Counted from the first letter of the stretch, positions 1 through 9,417 are shown. The stretch is DNA of 64,000 nt from Ruminococcus sp. UBA3665 (GCA_002373165.1 DFJS01000004.1:1-64000), one strand, 5' to 3'. Numbers and translations: made by a program. Notes: generated by a model from the sequence alone, not told the origin.

Positions 1-942
1 ATTTGTCGGGAACTGGTCAGTATCCCATCCCAGAAGCGTATCACCCTGATTGGCATCGATAGAACCGAACATGCCGTTGACTCTTGCCACTCTCAGTTCA
101 TGCTGGAACGTATGCTGTGCGAGTGTTGCATGATTGGCCTCGATATTAAGCTTGAAATCATTCTGAAGATTATACTTGTTCAGAAAACCGATCACAGTTG
201 CAGAATCGAAATCATACTGATGCTTGGTAGGTTCCTTGGGCTTGGGTTCTACATAGAAATCGCCCTTAAAGCCGATTTTTCTGCCGTAATCCTTGGCCAT
301 CGTCATCAGACGCGCCATATTATCGAGTTCTAAGCCCATGTTGGTATTCAGCAGAGTTTCATAGCCTTCACGGCCGCCCCAGAAAACATAGCCATTGCCG
401 CCGAGCTTGACAGTTGCTTCGATTGCCTTCTTGATCTGTGCAGCAGCATAAGCGAAAACATCCGCACTGGGAGAAGTGCCTGCGCCGTGCATATATCTGG
501 GATGATCAAAGCATTTTGCCGTACCCCAGAGGAGCTTTTTAGACGGGTCAGCTTTCTGGCGTTCTGCGATATAATCCGTTACTTTGTCGAGTTTCTGGTT
601 TGTTTCTGCCAGAGAACCGTATTCCGGAGACAGATCTCTGTCATGGAAACAGTAATATTCGATAGAGAGCTTGTCCATAATCTCGAAAGCGGCATCGACT
701 TTGGCGATGGCTCTTGCATCGGGGTCGGACTGGCCCCATGTTTTATCGGCTGTGCCGACACCGAACATATCTGTACCGTCGCCGCCCATGGTATGCCACC
801 AGGAGAGCGCAAATTTCAGCTGTTCTTTCATAGGCTTTCCGGCAACGACTTCATCCGGATTGTAATATTTGAAGGCTAACGGATTGTCAGAACCCTTGCC
901 CTCGTAAGGGATTTTTTTAATGTTTTTGAAAAACTCGCTCAT
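1..942 (-). CDS. xylA: Xylose isomerase, N-terminal part (cut by window edge)
   Basis: Xylose isomerase interconverts D-xylose and D-xylulose in the cytoplasm, the entry step of xylose use. The frame is open from the ATG at 942 to base 1, giving 314 residues, while the family is usually about 440, so the C-terminus lies outside the window. The start MSEFFKNIKKIPYEGKG and the later stretches FALSWWHTMGGDGTDMFG, YYCFHDRDLSPE, YVFWGGREGYETLLNTNM and KLNIEANHATLAQHTFQHE are class II xylose isomerase signatures, including the catalytic His of the FHD segment and metal-binding Glu residues. An AGGAGG ribosome binding site lies just upstream of the start. No xylulokinase is visible in the window. 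Confidence 0.97.
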   Translation of the reverse strand, partial: MSEFFKNIKKIPYEGKGSDNPLAFKYYNPDEVVAGKPMKEQLKFALSWWHTMGGDGTDMFGVGTADKTWGQSDPDARAIAKVDAAFEIMDKLSIEYYCFHDRDLSPEYGSLAETNQKLDKVTDYIAERQKADPSKKLLWGTAKCFDHPRYMHGAGTSPSADVFAYAAAQIKKAIEATVKLGGNGYVFWGGREGYETLLNTNMGLELDNMARLMTMAKDYGRKIGFKGDFYVEPKPKEPTKHQYDFDSATVIGFLNKYNLQNDFKLNIEANHATLAQHTFQHELRVARVNGMFGSIDANQGDTLLGWDTDQFPTN

Positions 943-979
943 GTTGATAGATCCTCCTGAATTAATTAATTATATTTTC

Positions 980-1008
980 ATTTTATCACAGATTTTTCCA
1001 AATGTCAA
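980..1008 (-). promoter_or_regulatory. Sigma-A-type promoter of xylA
   Basis: On the minus strand TTGACA (1003-1008) and TAAAAT (980-985) are separated by 17 bp, about 40 bases upstream of the xylA start. Confidence 0.7.
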
Positions 1009-1050
1009 GGCAGTTTTTGTAAAAAATATGAAAATCTGCTGTCTGTTTCT

Positions 1051-1082
1051 CAAAAAATGAGTTCACCCCTGCGGGCGAACTC
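1051..1082 (-). terminator. Rho-independent terminator
   Basis: An inverted repeat with GAGTTC and GAACTC arms (1059-1082) is followed on the minus strand by a T run (1052-1057). It sits immediately downstream of the membrane-protein gene ending at 1092 and separates it from xylA. Confidence 0.75.
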
Positions 1083-1091
1083 ATGATTTTT

Positions 1092-2249
1092 TTACAGAAG
1101 AGAAATATCCTGCTTGGAAATATCAAAATACTGCTCCAGAATTGCAATATAATACCGGAATACTACCTTGCCGTTATAATACATCACATCGCCCTGCTCC
1201 GGAACACCCAGTGTTGCCAGGTTTTCCTCTGTCAGATCTGTAAACTTAACTGTTTTGAAGTCTTCTACCGTAATGCCCAGGCGTTTTTTAGCCTTATCAC
1301 TCATCTGATCGAGTTTCAGCTGTGTTTTGTCTGTATCCAGAGCTTCCTGTTCCTTTGCGCCCAGTTTGATGACAGTCTGATGATAATCGCCCTGTTTCAT
1401 GGAAAGCACCTGACCGTTATTGAACGTAACCTGATAGGCATCCCAGCCGAGCAAATCCATTTGTGCATCACTGAGTGTAACTTCTACGTTTTCAGAGATT
1501 GCAATAATATCCTCTGTAATTTCCTGACGGGTTTTGGTATCCCATGTGATTTCGATATCCTGAGGGTCTCTCAGGGGGCGTTCCATGACAACATCATGGG
1601 ACAAACCCCGGATTTTAAACCAGAACAGATGATAATACACCTCGTCCATAGTATTGCTTTCGACAGTGACTTTTGTACTGCCGTTGGAGCTGTCTGTTGT
1701 ATTATAGACTTCATAGCGGTACAGACCGGAGGGCGAATTGCCTTCCTGCACCAGTGTTGTCACAGTAGACGGCGCAAACATGGATGTTACCAGAAAATAA
1801 ACCAGCGAACCGAGTAAGTAGATCAGCAGAAAGATCGTTCCCCACACGGTTTTGGCCGTTTCTCCGTACCCGGAAAGAAAGAAAATAATCAGCGAAACAA
1901 TCAGCGGCGGAATCAGGATTGCCCACTGCCCGAAATAAATCATAACCGGAAAGACCATTGCAGGAAGCATAATCAGACTGCATAGTTTTGTCAGGAACTG
2001 TTTTCTTGTATAGAGCATTGCCGCCAGTGCCAGTACCGAAACGCCCGTGACTGCCATACATGCTTTGGAAACATCCAGCAGCACCAGCTTGAAAAAAACA
2101 GAATGATACGCAAAAAAAATAATAAATGCACAGTACAGCGGACTCAGCAGTGATAAAATCCGTTTTACCCAGATTTCATAATCTCTTTCAGCGGTACCCT
2201 GTTTCTGTGAAGCAATATTCGAGTGTTGTATTGCTGAAGCTTTACTCAT
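1092..2249 (-). CDS. Hypothetical multi-pass membrane protein with C-terminal soluble domain
   Basis: I do not recognise a family for this 385-residue protein. The N-terminal half (about residues 30-175) carries five or so hydrophobic segments, for example LLSPLYCAFIIFFAYHSVFF, ILIPPLIVSLIIFFLSGYG and TIFLLIYLLGSLVYFLV. The C-terminal half (about 180-385) is soluble and charged, and shows no catalytic motif I can name. It starts with MSKASAIQHS after a purine-rich stretch. It appears monocistronic: its own terminator lies downstream and the trp leader lies divergently upstream. It may be a membrane-anchored extracytoplasmic or signalling protein, but no function can be assigned. Confidence 0.8.
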   Translation of the reverse strand: MSKASAIQHSNIASQKQGTAERDYEIWVKRILSLLSPLYCAFIIFFAYHSVFFKLVLLDVSKACMAVTGVSVLALAAMLYTRKQFLTKLCSLIMLPAMVFPVMIYFGQWAILIPPLIVSLIIFFLSGYGETAKTVWGTIFLLIYLLGSLVYFLVTSMFAPSTVTTLVQEGNSPSGLYRYEVYNTTDSSNGSTKVTVESNTMDEVYYHLFWFKIRGLSHDVVMERPLRDPQDIEITWDTKTRQEITEDIIAISENVEVTLSDAQMDLLGWDAYQVTFNNGQVLSMKQGDYHQTVIKLGAKEQEALDTDKTQLKLDQMSDKAKKRLGITVEDFKTVKFTDLTEENLATLGVPEQGDVMYYNGKVVFRYYIAILEQYFDISKQDISLL

Positions 2250-2401
2250 GATTCAGATAACCCTTTCTTTTGATAATTTTTATTTATTATATTATTTCCG
2301 CATAGAATTCAAGCAAACATGCTCTTAGATATTATACCATTTTTATTCAAAAATGGCAAGTAGTTTCAGAAAATTATTTTTAATTTTTTTGAAAAAAACT
2401 C

Positions 2402-2430
2402 TTGACAAATGCGTTCAGATATGTTATAAT
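2402..2430 (+). promoter_or_regulatory. Promoter of the trp operon leader
   Basis: TTGACA (2402-2407) and TATAAT (2425-2430) are separated by exactly 17 bp, about 340 bases upstream of trpE and just before the T-box leader. Confidence 0.9.
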
Positions 2431-2436
2431 CATCTT

Positions 2437-2715
2437 AGTTTTTAAAAAGTCAAATCCTGAGAGCAGAAGTAAGTAACTTCCTGACACAGTGTTCAGAGAG
2501 CCGCCAGCTGGTGAAAATGCGGTACATATGCCTTGAAGTGAATGGGTCTGTGAGGAGCAAAGGAGAAAATTTCAGTATCCTGCGCCGTGTGCCTTACGTT
2601 ATCGGGGCAGGATATGTCAGTATCCGAAAAGAGGGATAATTTTTTCAAGAATTATCTGAAATTGGGTGGCACAACGGTCAATCGTCCCATAGTATGGGAA
2701 GATTGGCTTTTTTTA
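2437..2715 (+). promoter_or_regulatory. T-box riboswitch, tRNA-Trp specific
   Basis: This leader of about 280 nt lies between the promoter and trpE. It contains the T-box core GGGTGGCAC at 2664-2672 and ends in a terminator hairpin followed by seven T residues. The likely specifier is TGG (Trp) at 2543-2545, in the context GAA-TGG-G on the 3' side of Stem I. The TGGC of the T-box would pair with a GCCA tRNA 3' end, which means a G73 discriminator, as expected for bacterial tRNA-Trp. In T-box regulation, uncharged tRNA stabilises the antiterminator and turns the operon on. Confidence 0.92.
2677..2714 (+). terminator. T-box intrinsic terminator (attenuator)
   Basis: The arms CAATC-GTCCCAT and ATGGGA-AGATTG form a stem closed by an AGT loop and followed by a T run at 2708-2714. 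It is mutually exclusive with the T-box antiterminator. Confidence 0.85.
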
Positions 2716-2772
2716 TGCCGTGTTTGATTAAAATTAATTTAAAATTAATCTAGCAACAAGGAGGATTTATTT

Positions 2773-4242
2773 ATGTTGTTTCCATCATTGGAAGAGATCA
2801 GACGGCTTGCCGGAGAATATACTTCTGTTCCTGTGTTCTACACATTCCCGGCCGACCACAAAACCCCTATCAGCATTTATACTGCACTTTCAGAAGGCGA
2901 GGAAAACGCCTTTCTGCTGGAGAGTGTCAGCAACGGCGCACAATGGGACAGATATTCTTTTATCGGCTTCCATCCCGGCCAGGAAATCCGCTGTCAGGGT
3001 TCACAGATGCATATCACTACAGAGGGCGTTCATGAAACTGTAACCGAAGAAAACCCCTTTGCCAGATTGCAGGCTATGCTCGATGCCAAAACATCGCCGA
3101 AATTTGAAGACCTTCCCTATTTTACAGGCGGCCTGATCGGCTATTTCGGTTACGATGCAGTCCGGTATACAGAGAAAAAGCTTGTCAATATTCCGGAAGA
3201 TGATATCCAGATGCCGGATATTCACCTGTTCGGCTATGACGAACTTGTTGCCTATGATCATCTTAACAGCAATGCAATTGTCATGATTCAGCTGGATGCT
3301 TCCGGCAATCTGGAAGAACAGTATCAGAAAGCCGAACTCCGCGCTGCTGAAATTGCTGCGAAAATTGACAGCTGTCAATGCCGCGGACAGTCCCGCGATG
3401 ATGAACCTGCTGTCCGGGTAGGCTCGAACGTCACCAAAGAAGAATATATCTCGATGGTTCGGCAGGCAAAAGAAAAAATCTATGCCGGGGATATTTTCCA
3501 GGTTGTGCTTTCCCAGCGGTTTGAAGCAGAAAATCCGCCGTCCAGCTTTGAAGTTTACCGCCGTCTGCGTGCAACCAATCCTTCGCCGTATCTGTATTAC
3601 TTCAAGACAAAAGAATATGAAATTGCCGGAGCTTCTCCGGAACTGCTGGTAAAAGTCATCGACGGCACGGCATCCACAAGACCCATTGCCGGAACCCGTC
3701 CGCGCGGCAAGACACATGAAGAAGATACAGCTTTTGAAACATCTCTCCTTGCTGACGAAAAAGAACGCGCCGAACATACTATGCTTGTCGACCTTGGCCG
3801 GAACGATCTGGGACGTGTCAGCGAATACGGTTCTGTTGAAGTAACAGACTACATGTATGTAGAACGCTATTCCAAAGTCATGCATCTTGTCTCGGATGTC
3901 AGAGGCAAACTCCGCCCGGAATGCAAGCCCATGAATGCTTTGCAGGCTGTGCTTCCTGCCGGAACGCTCTCCGGTGCACCAAAAGTCAGAGCAATGGAAA
4001 TCATCGACAGCCTGGAAAACAAAAAACGCGGTCTGTACGGCGGAACCGTCGGCTATTTCGGCTATAACGGCGATATCAACACCTGCATTGCCATCCGGAC
4101 AATCCTGTTCCGCAACGGAAAAGCCTATGTGCAGGCCGGTGCCGGCATTGTGGCCGATTCTGATCCCGAAAAAGAATTTGCAGAAACTACTCACAAAGCA
4201 AAAGCTATGCTGAATGCCATCAAGGAGGCGAGACAGTCATGA
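2773..4242 (+). CDS. trpE: Anthranilate synthase component I
   Basis: TrpE makes anthranilate from chorismate, with ammonia supplied by the TrpG domain encoded next. The 489 residues match the family length. The N-terminal LLES (residues 48-51) is the tryptophan feedback-binding motif. The C-terminal chorismate-binding domain has YAGDIFQVVLSQRF, IAGTRPRG, ERAEHTMLVDLGRNDLGRV and PAGTLSGAPKVRAMEII. An AAGGAGG site precedes the ATG. The stop overlaps the trpGD start by 4 bp (ATGA), which suggests translational coupling. Expression should follow tRNA-Trp charging through the T-box upstream. Confidence 0.98.
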   Translation: MLFPSLEEIRRLAGEYTSVPVFYTFPADHKTPISIYTALSEGEENAFLLESVSNGAQWDRYSFIGFHPGQEIRCQGSQMHITTEGVHETVTEENPFARLQAMLDAKTSPKFEDLPYFTGGLIGYFGYDAVRYTEKKLVNIPEDDIQMPDIHLFGYDELVAYDHLNSNAIVMIQLDASGNLEEQYQKAELRAAEIAAKIDSCQCRGQSRDDEPAVRVGSNVTKEEYISMVRQAKEKIYAGDIFQVVLSQRFEAENPPSSFEVYRRLRATNPSPYLYYFKTKEYEIAGASPELLVKVIDGTASTRPIAGTRPRGKTHEEDTAFETSLLADEKERAEHTMLVDLGRNDLGRVSEYGSVEVTDYMYVERYSKVMHLVSDVRGKLRPECKPMNALQAVLPAGTLSGAPKVRAMEIIDSLENKKRGLYGGTVGYFGYNGDINTCIAIRTILFRNGKAYVQAGAGIVADSDPEKEFAETTHKAKAMLNAIKEARQS

Positions 4243-5858
4243 TTCTGGTTATTGACAACTACGATTCTTTTACTTATAATCTCTGCCAGTACATCGGCGA
4301 AATGTACCCCGATCTGCTGGTAAAGCGCAATGACGAAATCACGGTTCCGGAAATTGAAGCCCTGCATCCGGAAGCCATTGTGATTTCTCCGGGGCCGGGC
4401 TATCCGGATTCTGCCGGAGTTTCTGTCGATGCGATCAGGACTTTTTCCGGAAAAATCCCGATTCTTGGCGTATGCCTGGGGCATCAGTCGATTGTACAGG
4501 CATTCGGCGGCACGATCATTCCGGCACATCAGCTGATGCACGGAAAAGCCAGCCGAATCCGTTTTGAAGAAAAAAATCCTCTGTTCCGTCATGTGCCGAT
4601 TCCGTTCACAGCCGGAAGATATCATTCTCTGATTGCAGATGAAACTTCCCTGCCGGACTGTCTGCGCGTGATTGCTCTGGATGAAAACGGTCAGGTAATG
4701 GCCACCGCCCATAATTCCCACAAAACTTACGGACTGCAATTTCATCCGGAATCGATTCTGACAGGCGACGGAAAACAAATCCTGAAAAACTTCCTGATCA
4801 TTGCCGGAATTCTCCCGGCCGAACCGGAACAGAAAAAAATCAATCTTAAGCCTTATTACAGCAAACTCATGCAGAACCAGAATCTCACAATTCAGGAAGC
4901 GGAAGACTGCATGGATATGCTGATGAGCGGCCAGGCAACACAGGTTCAGATTGCCGCAGTTCTGACAGCACTCGCCACAAAAGGCGAAACCCCGGACGAA
5001 ATTGCCGGATTCGCAAAAGGCATGAGAGCCAAAGCAAGTCTTGTTCCGGACGAAGCTGACAGTATTGACATTGTCGGAACAGGCGGCGACCAGTGTGCTT
5101 CTTTCAATATTTCGACAACCTCTGCATTTGTCGCAGCCGCCGCAGGTGCAAAAGTCGCCAAACACGGCAACCGGAGTGTCTCCAGCAAGAGCGGCGCGGC
5201 CGATGTTCTGGAAGCACTCGGCGTGAAAATCGCATCCAGACCGGAACAGGCTAAAAAATGCCTGGAAACAACCGGACTCTCCTTCCTGTTTGCGCAGAGC
5301 TATCATGCCAGCATGAGATTTGTAGGCCCGGTCAGAGGTCAGCTCGGCGTGAGAACTGTATTCAACATTTTAGGCCCTCTGACTAATCCGGCCAAAGCTG
5401 ATTATATCGTCCTGGGCGTTTATGAAAAATCCCTGACCGAAATCATGGCACGCGTGCTCCAGCAAGTCGGCATCAAACGTGCAATGGTCGTATTCGGAAA
5501 TGATGTCATGGACGAAATTTCTGTTTCTGATGCGACTACTGTAACCGAAGTCAACGGCGAAGAACTCAGAACTTATGAAATCTCTCCCGAACAATTCGGC
5601 CTGAAACGCTATGAAAAATCTGAAATTGTCGGCGGCACGCCTGCCGAAAATGCTCTGATTACAAGAGGCATTCTGGACGGTTCCGTCACTGGCGCAAAGC
5701 GTGACATTGTCCTGATGAACGCCGGCGCAGCCCTCTACACTTACGGCGCGGCCGAAACTCTGGCCGAAGGCATCCGGAAAGCCGCCGAAGCAATTGATGA
5801 CGGCTCGGCTCTTGCCAAACTGGACGAATTCATCAAGTTTACCAACGAAATGGAGTGA
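4239..5858 (+). CDS. trpGD: Fused anthranilate synthase glutamine amidotransferase and anthranilate phosphoribosyltransferase
   Basis: This is a 539-residue fusion. Residues 1 to about 192 are a class I glutamine amidotransferase with catalytic Cys79 in GVCLGHQS and His169/Glu171 in FHPES, and it would feed ammonia to TrpE. Residues from about 205 to 539 are TrpD, which joins anthranilate to PRPP. They carry the GTGGD motif (280-284) and KHGNRSVSSKSG (308-319), which bind PRPP and magnesium. The linker near residue 195-205 is short. Such a fusion is known from enteric bacteria, whereas many Firmicutes have separate genes. It is co-transcribed with trpE and followed within a few bases by trpC. 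Confidence 0.97.
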   Translation: MILVIDNYDSFTYNLCQYIGEMYPDLLVKRNDEITVPEIEALHPEAIVISPGPGYPDSAGVSVDAIRTFSGKIPILGVCLGHQSIVQAFGGTIIPAHQLMHGKASRIRFEEKNPLFRHVPIPFTAGRYHSLIADETSLPDCLRVIALDENGQVMATAHNSHKTYGLQFHPESILTGDGKQILKNFLIIAGILPAEPEQKKINLKPYYSKLMQNQNLTIQEAEDCMDMLMSGQATQVQIAAVLTALATKGETPDEIAGFAKGMRAKASLVPDEADSIDIVGTGGDQCASFNISTTSAFVAAAAGAKVAKHGNRSVSSKSGAADVLEALGVKIASRPEQAKKCLETTGLSFLFAQSYHASMRFVGPVRGQLGVRTVFNILGPLTNPAKADYIVLGVYEKSLTEIMARVLQQVGIKRAMVVFGNDVMDEISVSDATTVTEVNGEELRTYEISPEQFGLKRYEKSEIVGGTPAENALITRGILDGSVTGAKRDIVLMNAGAALYTYGAAETLAEGIRKAAEAIDDGSALAKLDEFIKFTNEME

Positions 5859-5862
5859 TTTC

Positions 5863-6642
5863 ATGATTCTGGATGACATCTGCAAACAGAGAGAAATTCA
5901 GCTGCAAGCCGAAAAAGCGCGTATCTCCTCCGCAGAAATGCAGACCCTTGCCGAACATGCCCCCCAAAAAGCCGGATTCATTCAGGCTCTGGAAAAATCA
6001 GGACTTTCCTGCATCTGTGAAGTCAAGAAAGCCTCTCCCTCGAAAGGCCTGATCCGGCCGGATTTTCATCCTGTCGAACTGGCAGAAGAATATCAATCCG
6101 CCGGTGCAGACTGCATTTCCTGCCTGACCGAAGAGCATTATTTTCAGGGCAGCAGTGAATATCTCAAACATATTGCAAATGCTGTGAGTATTCCCATTCT
6201 GCGGAAAGATTTCATCATTGACGAATACCAGATCTATGAAGCAAAATATTTAGGAGCTTCTGCAATTCTGTTAATTGCCGCCGTGCTGGAAGATGCCAGA
6301 ATGCAGGACTATTTCAGTTTAGCTCACTCGCTGGGGCTTGACTGTCTGCTGGAAGTCCATACCCGTGAGGAAATGGAACGGGTGCAGAAACTGAATCCAA
6401 GGCTGATCGGGGTCAATAACCGGAATCTCAAAACATTTGAAGTCAATCTTTCGGCAACTGCCGAACTTGCTTCCATGAGACAGCCCGGACAGCTTCTTGT
6501 CTCTGAAAGCGGAATCAAAAATAATGCCGATATGAAAACCGTGCAGAAAAACGGCGCGGATGCAGTCTTAATCGGCGAAACTCTCATGAGAAGTGATCAT
6601 ATCACAGAAACGCTTCATCAGCTCAGAGAGGGTACGGCATGA
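5863..6642 (+). CDS. trpC: Indole-3-glycerol phosphate synthase
   Basis: TrpC closes the indole ring of carboxyphenylamino-deoxyribulose phosphate. From the ATG at 5863 (GGAG just upstream, inside the end of trpGD) the protein has 260 residues, the usual length. The frame is open further upstream to 5794, but that would overlap trpGD without a ribosome binding site. Visible motifs are CEVKKASPSKGLIRPDFHPVEL with the catalytic Lys, LRKDFIIDEYQIYEA, LIGVNNRNLKTFEV and LVSESGI. The stop overlaps the trpF start by 4 bp. Confidence 0.97.
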   Translation: MILDDICKQREIQLQAEKARISSAEMQTLAEHAPQKAGFIQALEKSGLSCICEVKKASPSKGLIRPDFHPVELAEEYQSAGADCISCLTEEHYFQGSSEYLKHIANAVSIPILRKDFIIDEYQIYEAKYLGASAILLIAAVLEDARMQDYFSLAHSLGLDCLLEVHTREEMERVQKLNPRLIGVNNRNLKTFEVNLSATAELASMRQPGQLLVSESGIKNNADMKTVQKNGADAVLIGETLMRSDHITETLHQLREGTA

Positions 6643-7259
6643 ATGTAAAAATAAAAATCTGCGGAAACAGAAGACGGGAAGATATTCAGATTCTGAACCA
6701 GTATCCCCCGGATTATACCGGATTTATTCTTTCCGGCGGTTTCGGAAGAAGCATTGTCATAGGAACTTTTTATGAACTGAAATCTTATCTTGATAAAAAA
6801 ATCCGGACTGTCGGCGTTTTCGTGAACGAACCAATTGAAGAAATCAAAAAATGCGCCTATCACGAAGCATTAAACGTGATTCAGCTCCACGGCGAAGAAG
6901 ATCTATATTATATCCGGGAGCTTAAAACAATCTTTCACGGGGAAATCTGGAAAGCTGTCCGTGTCCGCACGCCGGAGGATATTCAAAAGGCTGATGCTCT
7001 CCCGGTTGACAAGCTTGTCCTCGACAGCTTTTCAGCCGTCAGTCACGGCGGAACAGGTACGCTTGCGCCCTGGGATATCATCAAAGAAAACCGGCCGAAA
7101 CATGAGTTTTTCCTCGCCGGAGGCATTTCAGCCGGAAATGTTCCCGAAGCTGTTGAAACCGTTCAGCCGTTCGGCATAGACCTTTCCAGCAGTGTCGAGA
7201 CAGACAGACAAAAAGATTCTGACAAAATTAAAACTATCATGCAGATTATCAGAAACTAA
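6639..7259 (+). CDS. trpF: Phosphoribosylanthranilate isomerase
   Basis: TrpF performs the Amadori rearrangement between the TrpD and TrpC steps. The 206 residues begin with KIKICGN, which holds the catalytic Cys. The motifs VGVFVNEP, VIQLHGEE, LVLDSFS (general-acid Asp) and FFLAGGISAGNV with DLSSSVE near the end fit the TIM-barrel phosphate-binding loops. The segment after strand 2 (GFILSGGFGRSIV) is less typical of the family. The gene overlaps trpC by 4 bp and lies 17 bp upstream of trpB. Confidence 0.94.
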   Translation: MNVKIKICGNRRREDIQILNQYPPDYTGFILSGGFGRSIVIGTFYELKSYLDKKIRTVGVFVNEPIEEIKKCAYHEALNVIQLHGEEDLYYIRELKTIFHGEIWKAVRVRTPEDIQKADALPVDKLVLDSFSAVSHGGTGTLAPWDIIKENRPKHEFFLAGGISAGNVPEAVETVQPFGIDLSSSVETDRQKDSDKIKTIMQIIRN

Positions 7260-7276
7260 GAAAAGGAGTTTTATTT

Positions 7277-8464
7277 ATGAGCAAAATCGGAAGATTCGGC
7301 GATTTCGGCGGTCAGTACGTCCCCGAAACTGTCATGAATGCAGTCTCTGAATTGCAGGAGGCTTACGAGAAATACAGCAAAGACCCGGAATTTCTCAAAG
7401 AATTGCAGGATTTATATCATAATTATGCATTCCGGCCGTCACTGCTGTATTATGCCGACAAAATGACAAAAGACCTGGGCGGCGCAAAAATCTACATCAA
7501 GCGCGAAGATCTGAATCACACAGGCTCCCACAAGATCAATAACGCGCTGGGTCAGGTGCTTCTCGCCAAGAAAATGGGCAAAAAGCGCGTAATCGCCGAA
7601 ACAGGTGCCGGTCAGCACGGCGTGGCCACCGCTACTGTTTGCGCTTATTTCGATATGGAATGTGAAGTCTATATGGGCCGTGAGGATATGGAACGCCAAG
7701 CTCTGAACGTCTACAGAATGGAACTGCTCGGCGCAAAAGTTACAGGAGTCGATTCCGGTACGGCAACTCTGAAAGATGCCATCAACGAGGCCATGCGCGA
7801 CTGGGCAACCAATATCGCGACGACTTTCTATTGCATCGGCTCTGTCATGGGGCCGCATCCTTATCCGACTATGGTAAGAGATTTTCAGAAAATCATCGGC
7901 GAAGAAGCAAAACAGCAGATTCTCGAAGCAGAAGGCAGACTGCCGGACTGTGTTGTTGCCTGTGTGGGCGGCGGCTCGAATGCAATGGGTATTTTCTATG
8001 ATTTCATTCCGGATACATCTGTCCGGCTGGTCGGCGCAGAGGCCGGCGGCAAAGGTGCTGATACAGAATTCCATGCCGCTACTCTCACAAAAGGCGATCT
8101 GGGAATTTTCCATGGCATGAAATCCGTATTTCTCCAGAATGACGAAGGCCAGATTGCTCCTGTCTTCTCGATTTCCGCCGGACTGGACTATCCCGGCATC
8201 GGCCCGGAACATGCCTATCTGCACCAGACAGGCCGTGCGGATTATATCAGCATCACGGACGAAGAAGCTGTTCAGGCATTTGAATATCTTTCCAGAACAG
8301 AGGGCATTATCCCGGCTGTGGAATCTGCCCATGCCGTGGCCGCCGCACTCAAAATCGCACCCACAATGCAGAAAGATCAGATTATGATTATCAACCTCTC
8401 CGGCAGAGGTGACAAAGACGTTCAGCAGATTGCAAGATACAGAGGAGTGAATTTAAATGTCTAA
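7277..8464 (+). CDS. trpB: Tryptophan synthase beta chain
   Basis: TrpB condenses indole with serine using pyridoxal phosphate. At 395 residues it matches the common TrpB1 type. Lys86 in LNHTGSHKINN is the Schiff-base lysine, and CVGGGSNAMGIFYDF is the phosphate-binding loop. An AAAAGGAG site precedes the ATG. The gene overlaps the trpA start by 8 bp, consistent with equimolar production of the alpha2beta2 complex that channels indole. Confidence 0.98.
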   Translation: MSKIGRFGDFGGQYVPETVMNAVSELQEAYEKYSKDPEFLKELQDLYHNYAFRPSLLYYADKMTKDLGGAKIYIKREDLNHTGSHKINNALGQVLLAKKMGKKRVIAETGAGQHGVATATVCAYFDMECEVYMGREDMERQALNVYRMELLGAKVTGVDSGTATLKDAINEAMRDWATNIATTFYCIGSVMGPHPYPTMVRDFQKIIGEEAKQQILEAEGRLPDCVVACVGGGSNAMGIFYDFIPDTSVRLVGAEAGGKGADTEFHAATLTKGDLGIFHGMKSVFLQNDEGQIAPVFSISAGLDYPGIGPEHAYLHQTGRADYISITDEEAVQAFEYLSRTEGIIPAVESAHAVAAALKIAPTMQKDQIMIINLSGRGDKDVQQIARYRGVNLNV

Positions 8465-9254
8465 CAGAATCGATGAGAAATTCAAACAGCTGAAAGCACA
8501 GAACAAAAAAGCTTTGATTACTTATATCGCGGCTGGAGACGGCGGTCTTGACCTCACGGAAAAAGCCGTGCTCGAAATGGAGAAAAACGGCGCAGATATC
8601 ATCGAAATCGGCGTACCGTTCTCCGACCCCATTGCAGAAGGCAAAGTCATTCAGGAAGCCAGCCTGCGTTCTCTGCGCGATCATCACACTACCCTGAAAG
8701 CAGTATTCGCCATGGTTGAAAAACTCAGAAAACAGACTGATATGCCCTTACTGCTGATGCTCTATGCCAATACAATCTTCCGTTCCGGCACGGATGCATT
8801 TTTCGACAAGTGCCGCGAAGTCGGCATTGACGGCGTAATTGTTCCGGATCTGCCTTTTGAAGAGCATGACGAATTCCAGGAAGCCGCCGAACGCAATGCT
8901 GTTTATAATATCAGTCTTGTCACGCCGGCCTCGACAGGACGCATTGAAAAAATCGCCTCGGCCGCACAGGGCTTTTTATACTGTGTTTCTTCCGTGGGCG
9001 TGACGGGCATGAGAGACAAGTTCAGCACGGATTTTGATGCCTTTTTCTCGGAGATTGCAAAATATTCCAAAATCCCCTATTGTGTCGGCTTTGGCATCCG
9101 CAACGGAGAGGCCGCACAGAAAATGGGTTCTTACTGCGACGGCGTAATTGTCGGCAGTGCCGTAGTCAACCAGATCGGCGAATATCAGCAGGAAGCTCTT
9201 CCGCATGTTGCCGCGCTGTGTCAGGAACTGCGCCGCGGACTTGACAAAGCATAA
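8457..9254 (+). CDS. trpA: Tryptophan synthase alpha chain
   Basis: TrpA cleaves indole-3-glycerol phosphate and passes indole to TrpB. The 265 residues are family length. Catalytic Glu50 lies in IIEIGVPFSDPIAEG. The second catalytic acid, Asp60 in E. coli, is Glu61 here (AEGKVIQ), a conservative change, and the usual Pro after it is Lys. VPDLPFEEH, YCVSSVGVTGMR and YCVGFGIRNG are the expected barrel loops. It is the last gene of the operon. No strong hairpin terminator is visible directly after it. Confidence 0.97.
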   Translation: MSNRIDEKFKQLKAQNKKALITYIAAGDGGLDLTEKAVLEMEKNGADIIEIGVPFSDPIAEGKVIQEASLRSLRDHHTTLKAVFAMVEKLRKQTDMPLLLMLYANTIFRSGTDAFFDKCREVGIDGVIVPDLPFEEHDEFQEAAERNAVYNISLVTPASTGRIEKIASAAQGFLYCVSSVGVTGMRDKFSTDFDAFFSEIAKYSKIPYCVGFGIRNGEAAQKMGSYCDGVIVGSAVVNQIGEYQQEALPHVAALCQELRRGLDKA

Positions 9255-9351
9255 ATCCACGGTTTTCAGGGACTTTTTTATAGTATATTGCCTAAAATCC
9301 TGCCGCATTTGGCGTGAATTTGCACAGAAATGCCGATTTTTCGTAAAATTC

Positions 9352-9380
9352 TTGACAAATCGCTGGAAATCGTATATAAT
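9352..9380 (+). promoter_or_regulatory. Promoter of the HU gene
   Basis: TTGACA (9352-9357), a 17-bp spacer, and TATAAT (9375-9380), 38 bp before the start codon, which is preceded by GGAGGAG. Confidence 0.9.
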
Positions 9381-9417
9381 ACTAGTATATTAATTATTTT
9401 TTGGAGGAGTTCATATT

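Noticed and set aside
3001..4194. A 397-codon minus-strand frame inside trpE, and a similar one at 4191-5306 inside trpGD
   Set aside because: They are antisense shadows of strongly conserved trp genes, with low-complexity translations rich in Phe and Cys.
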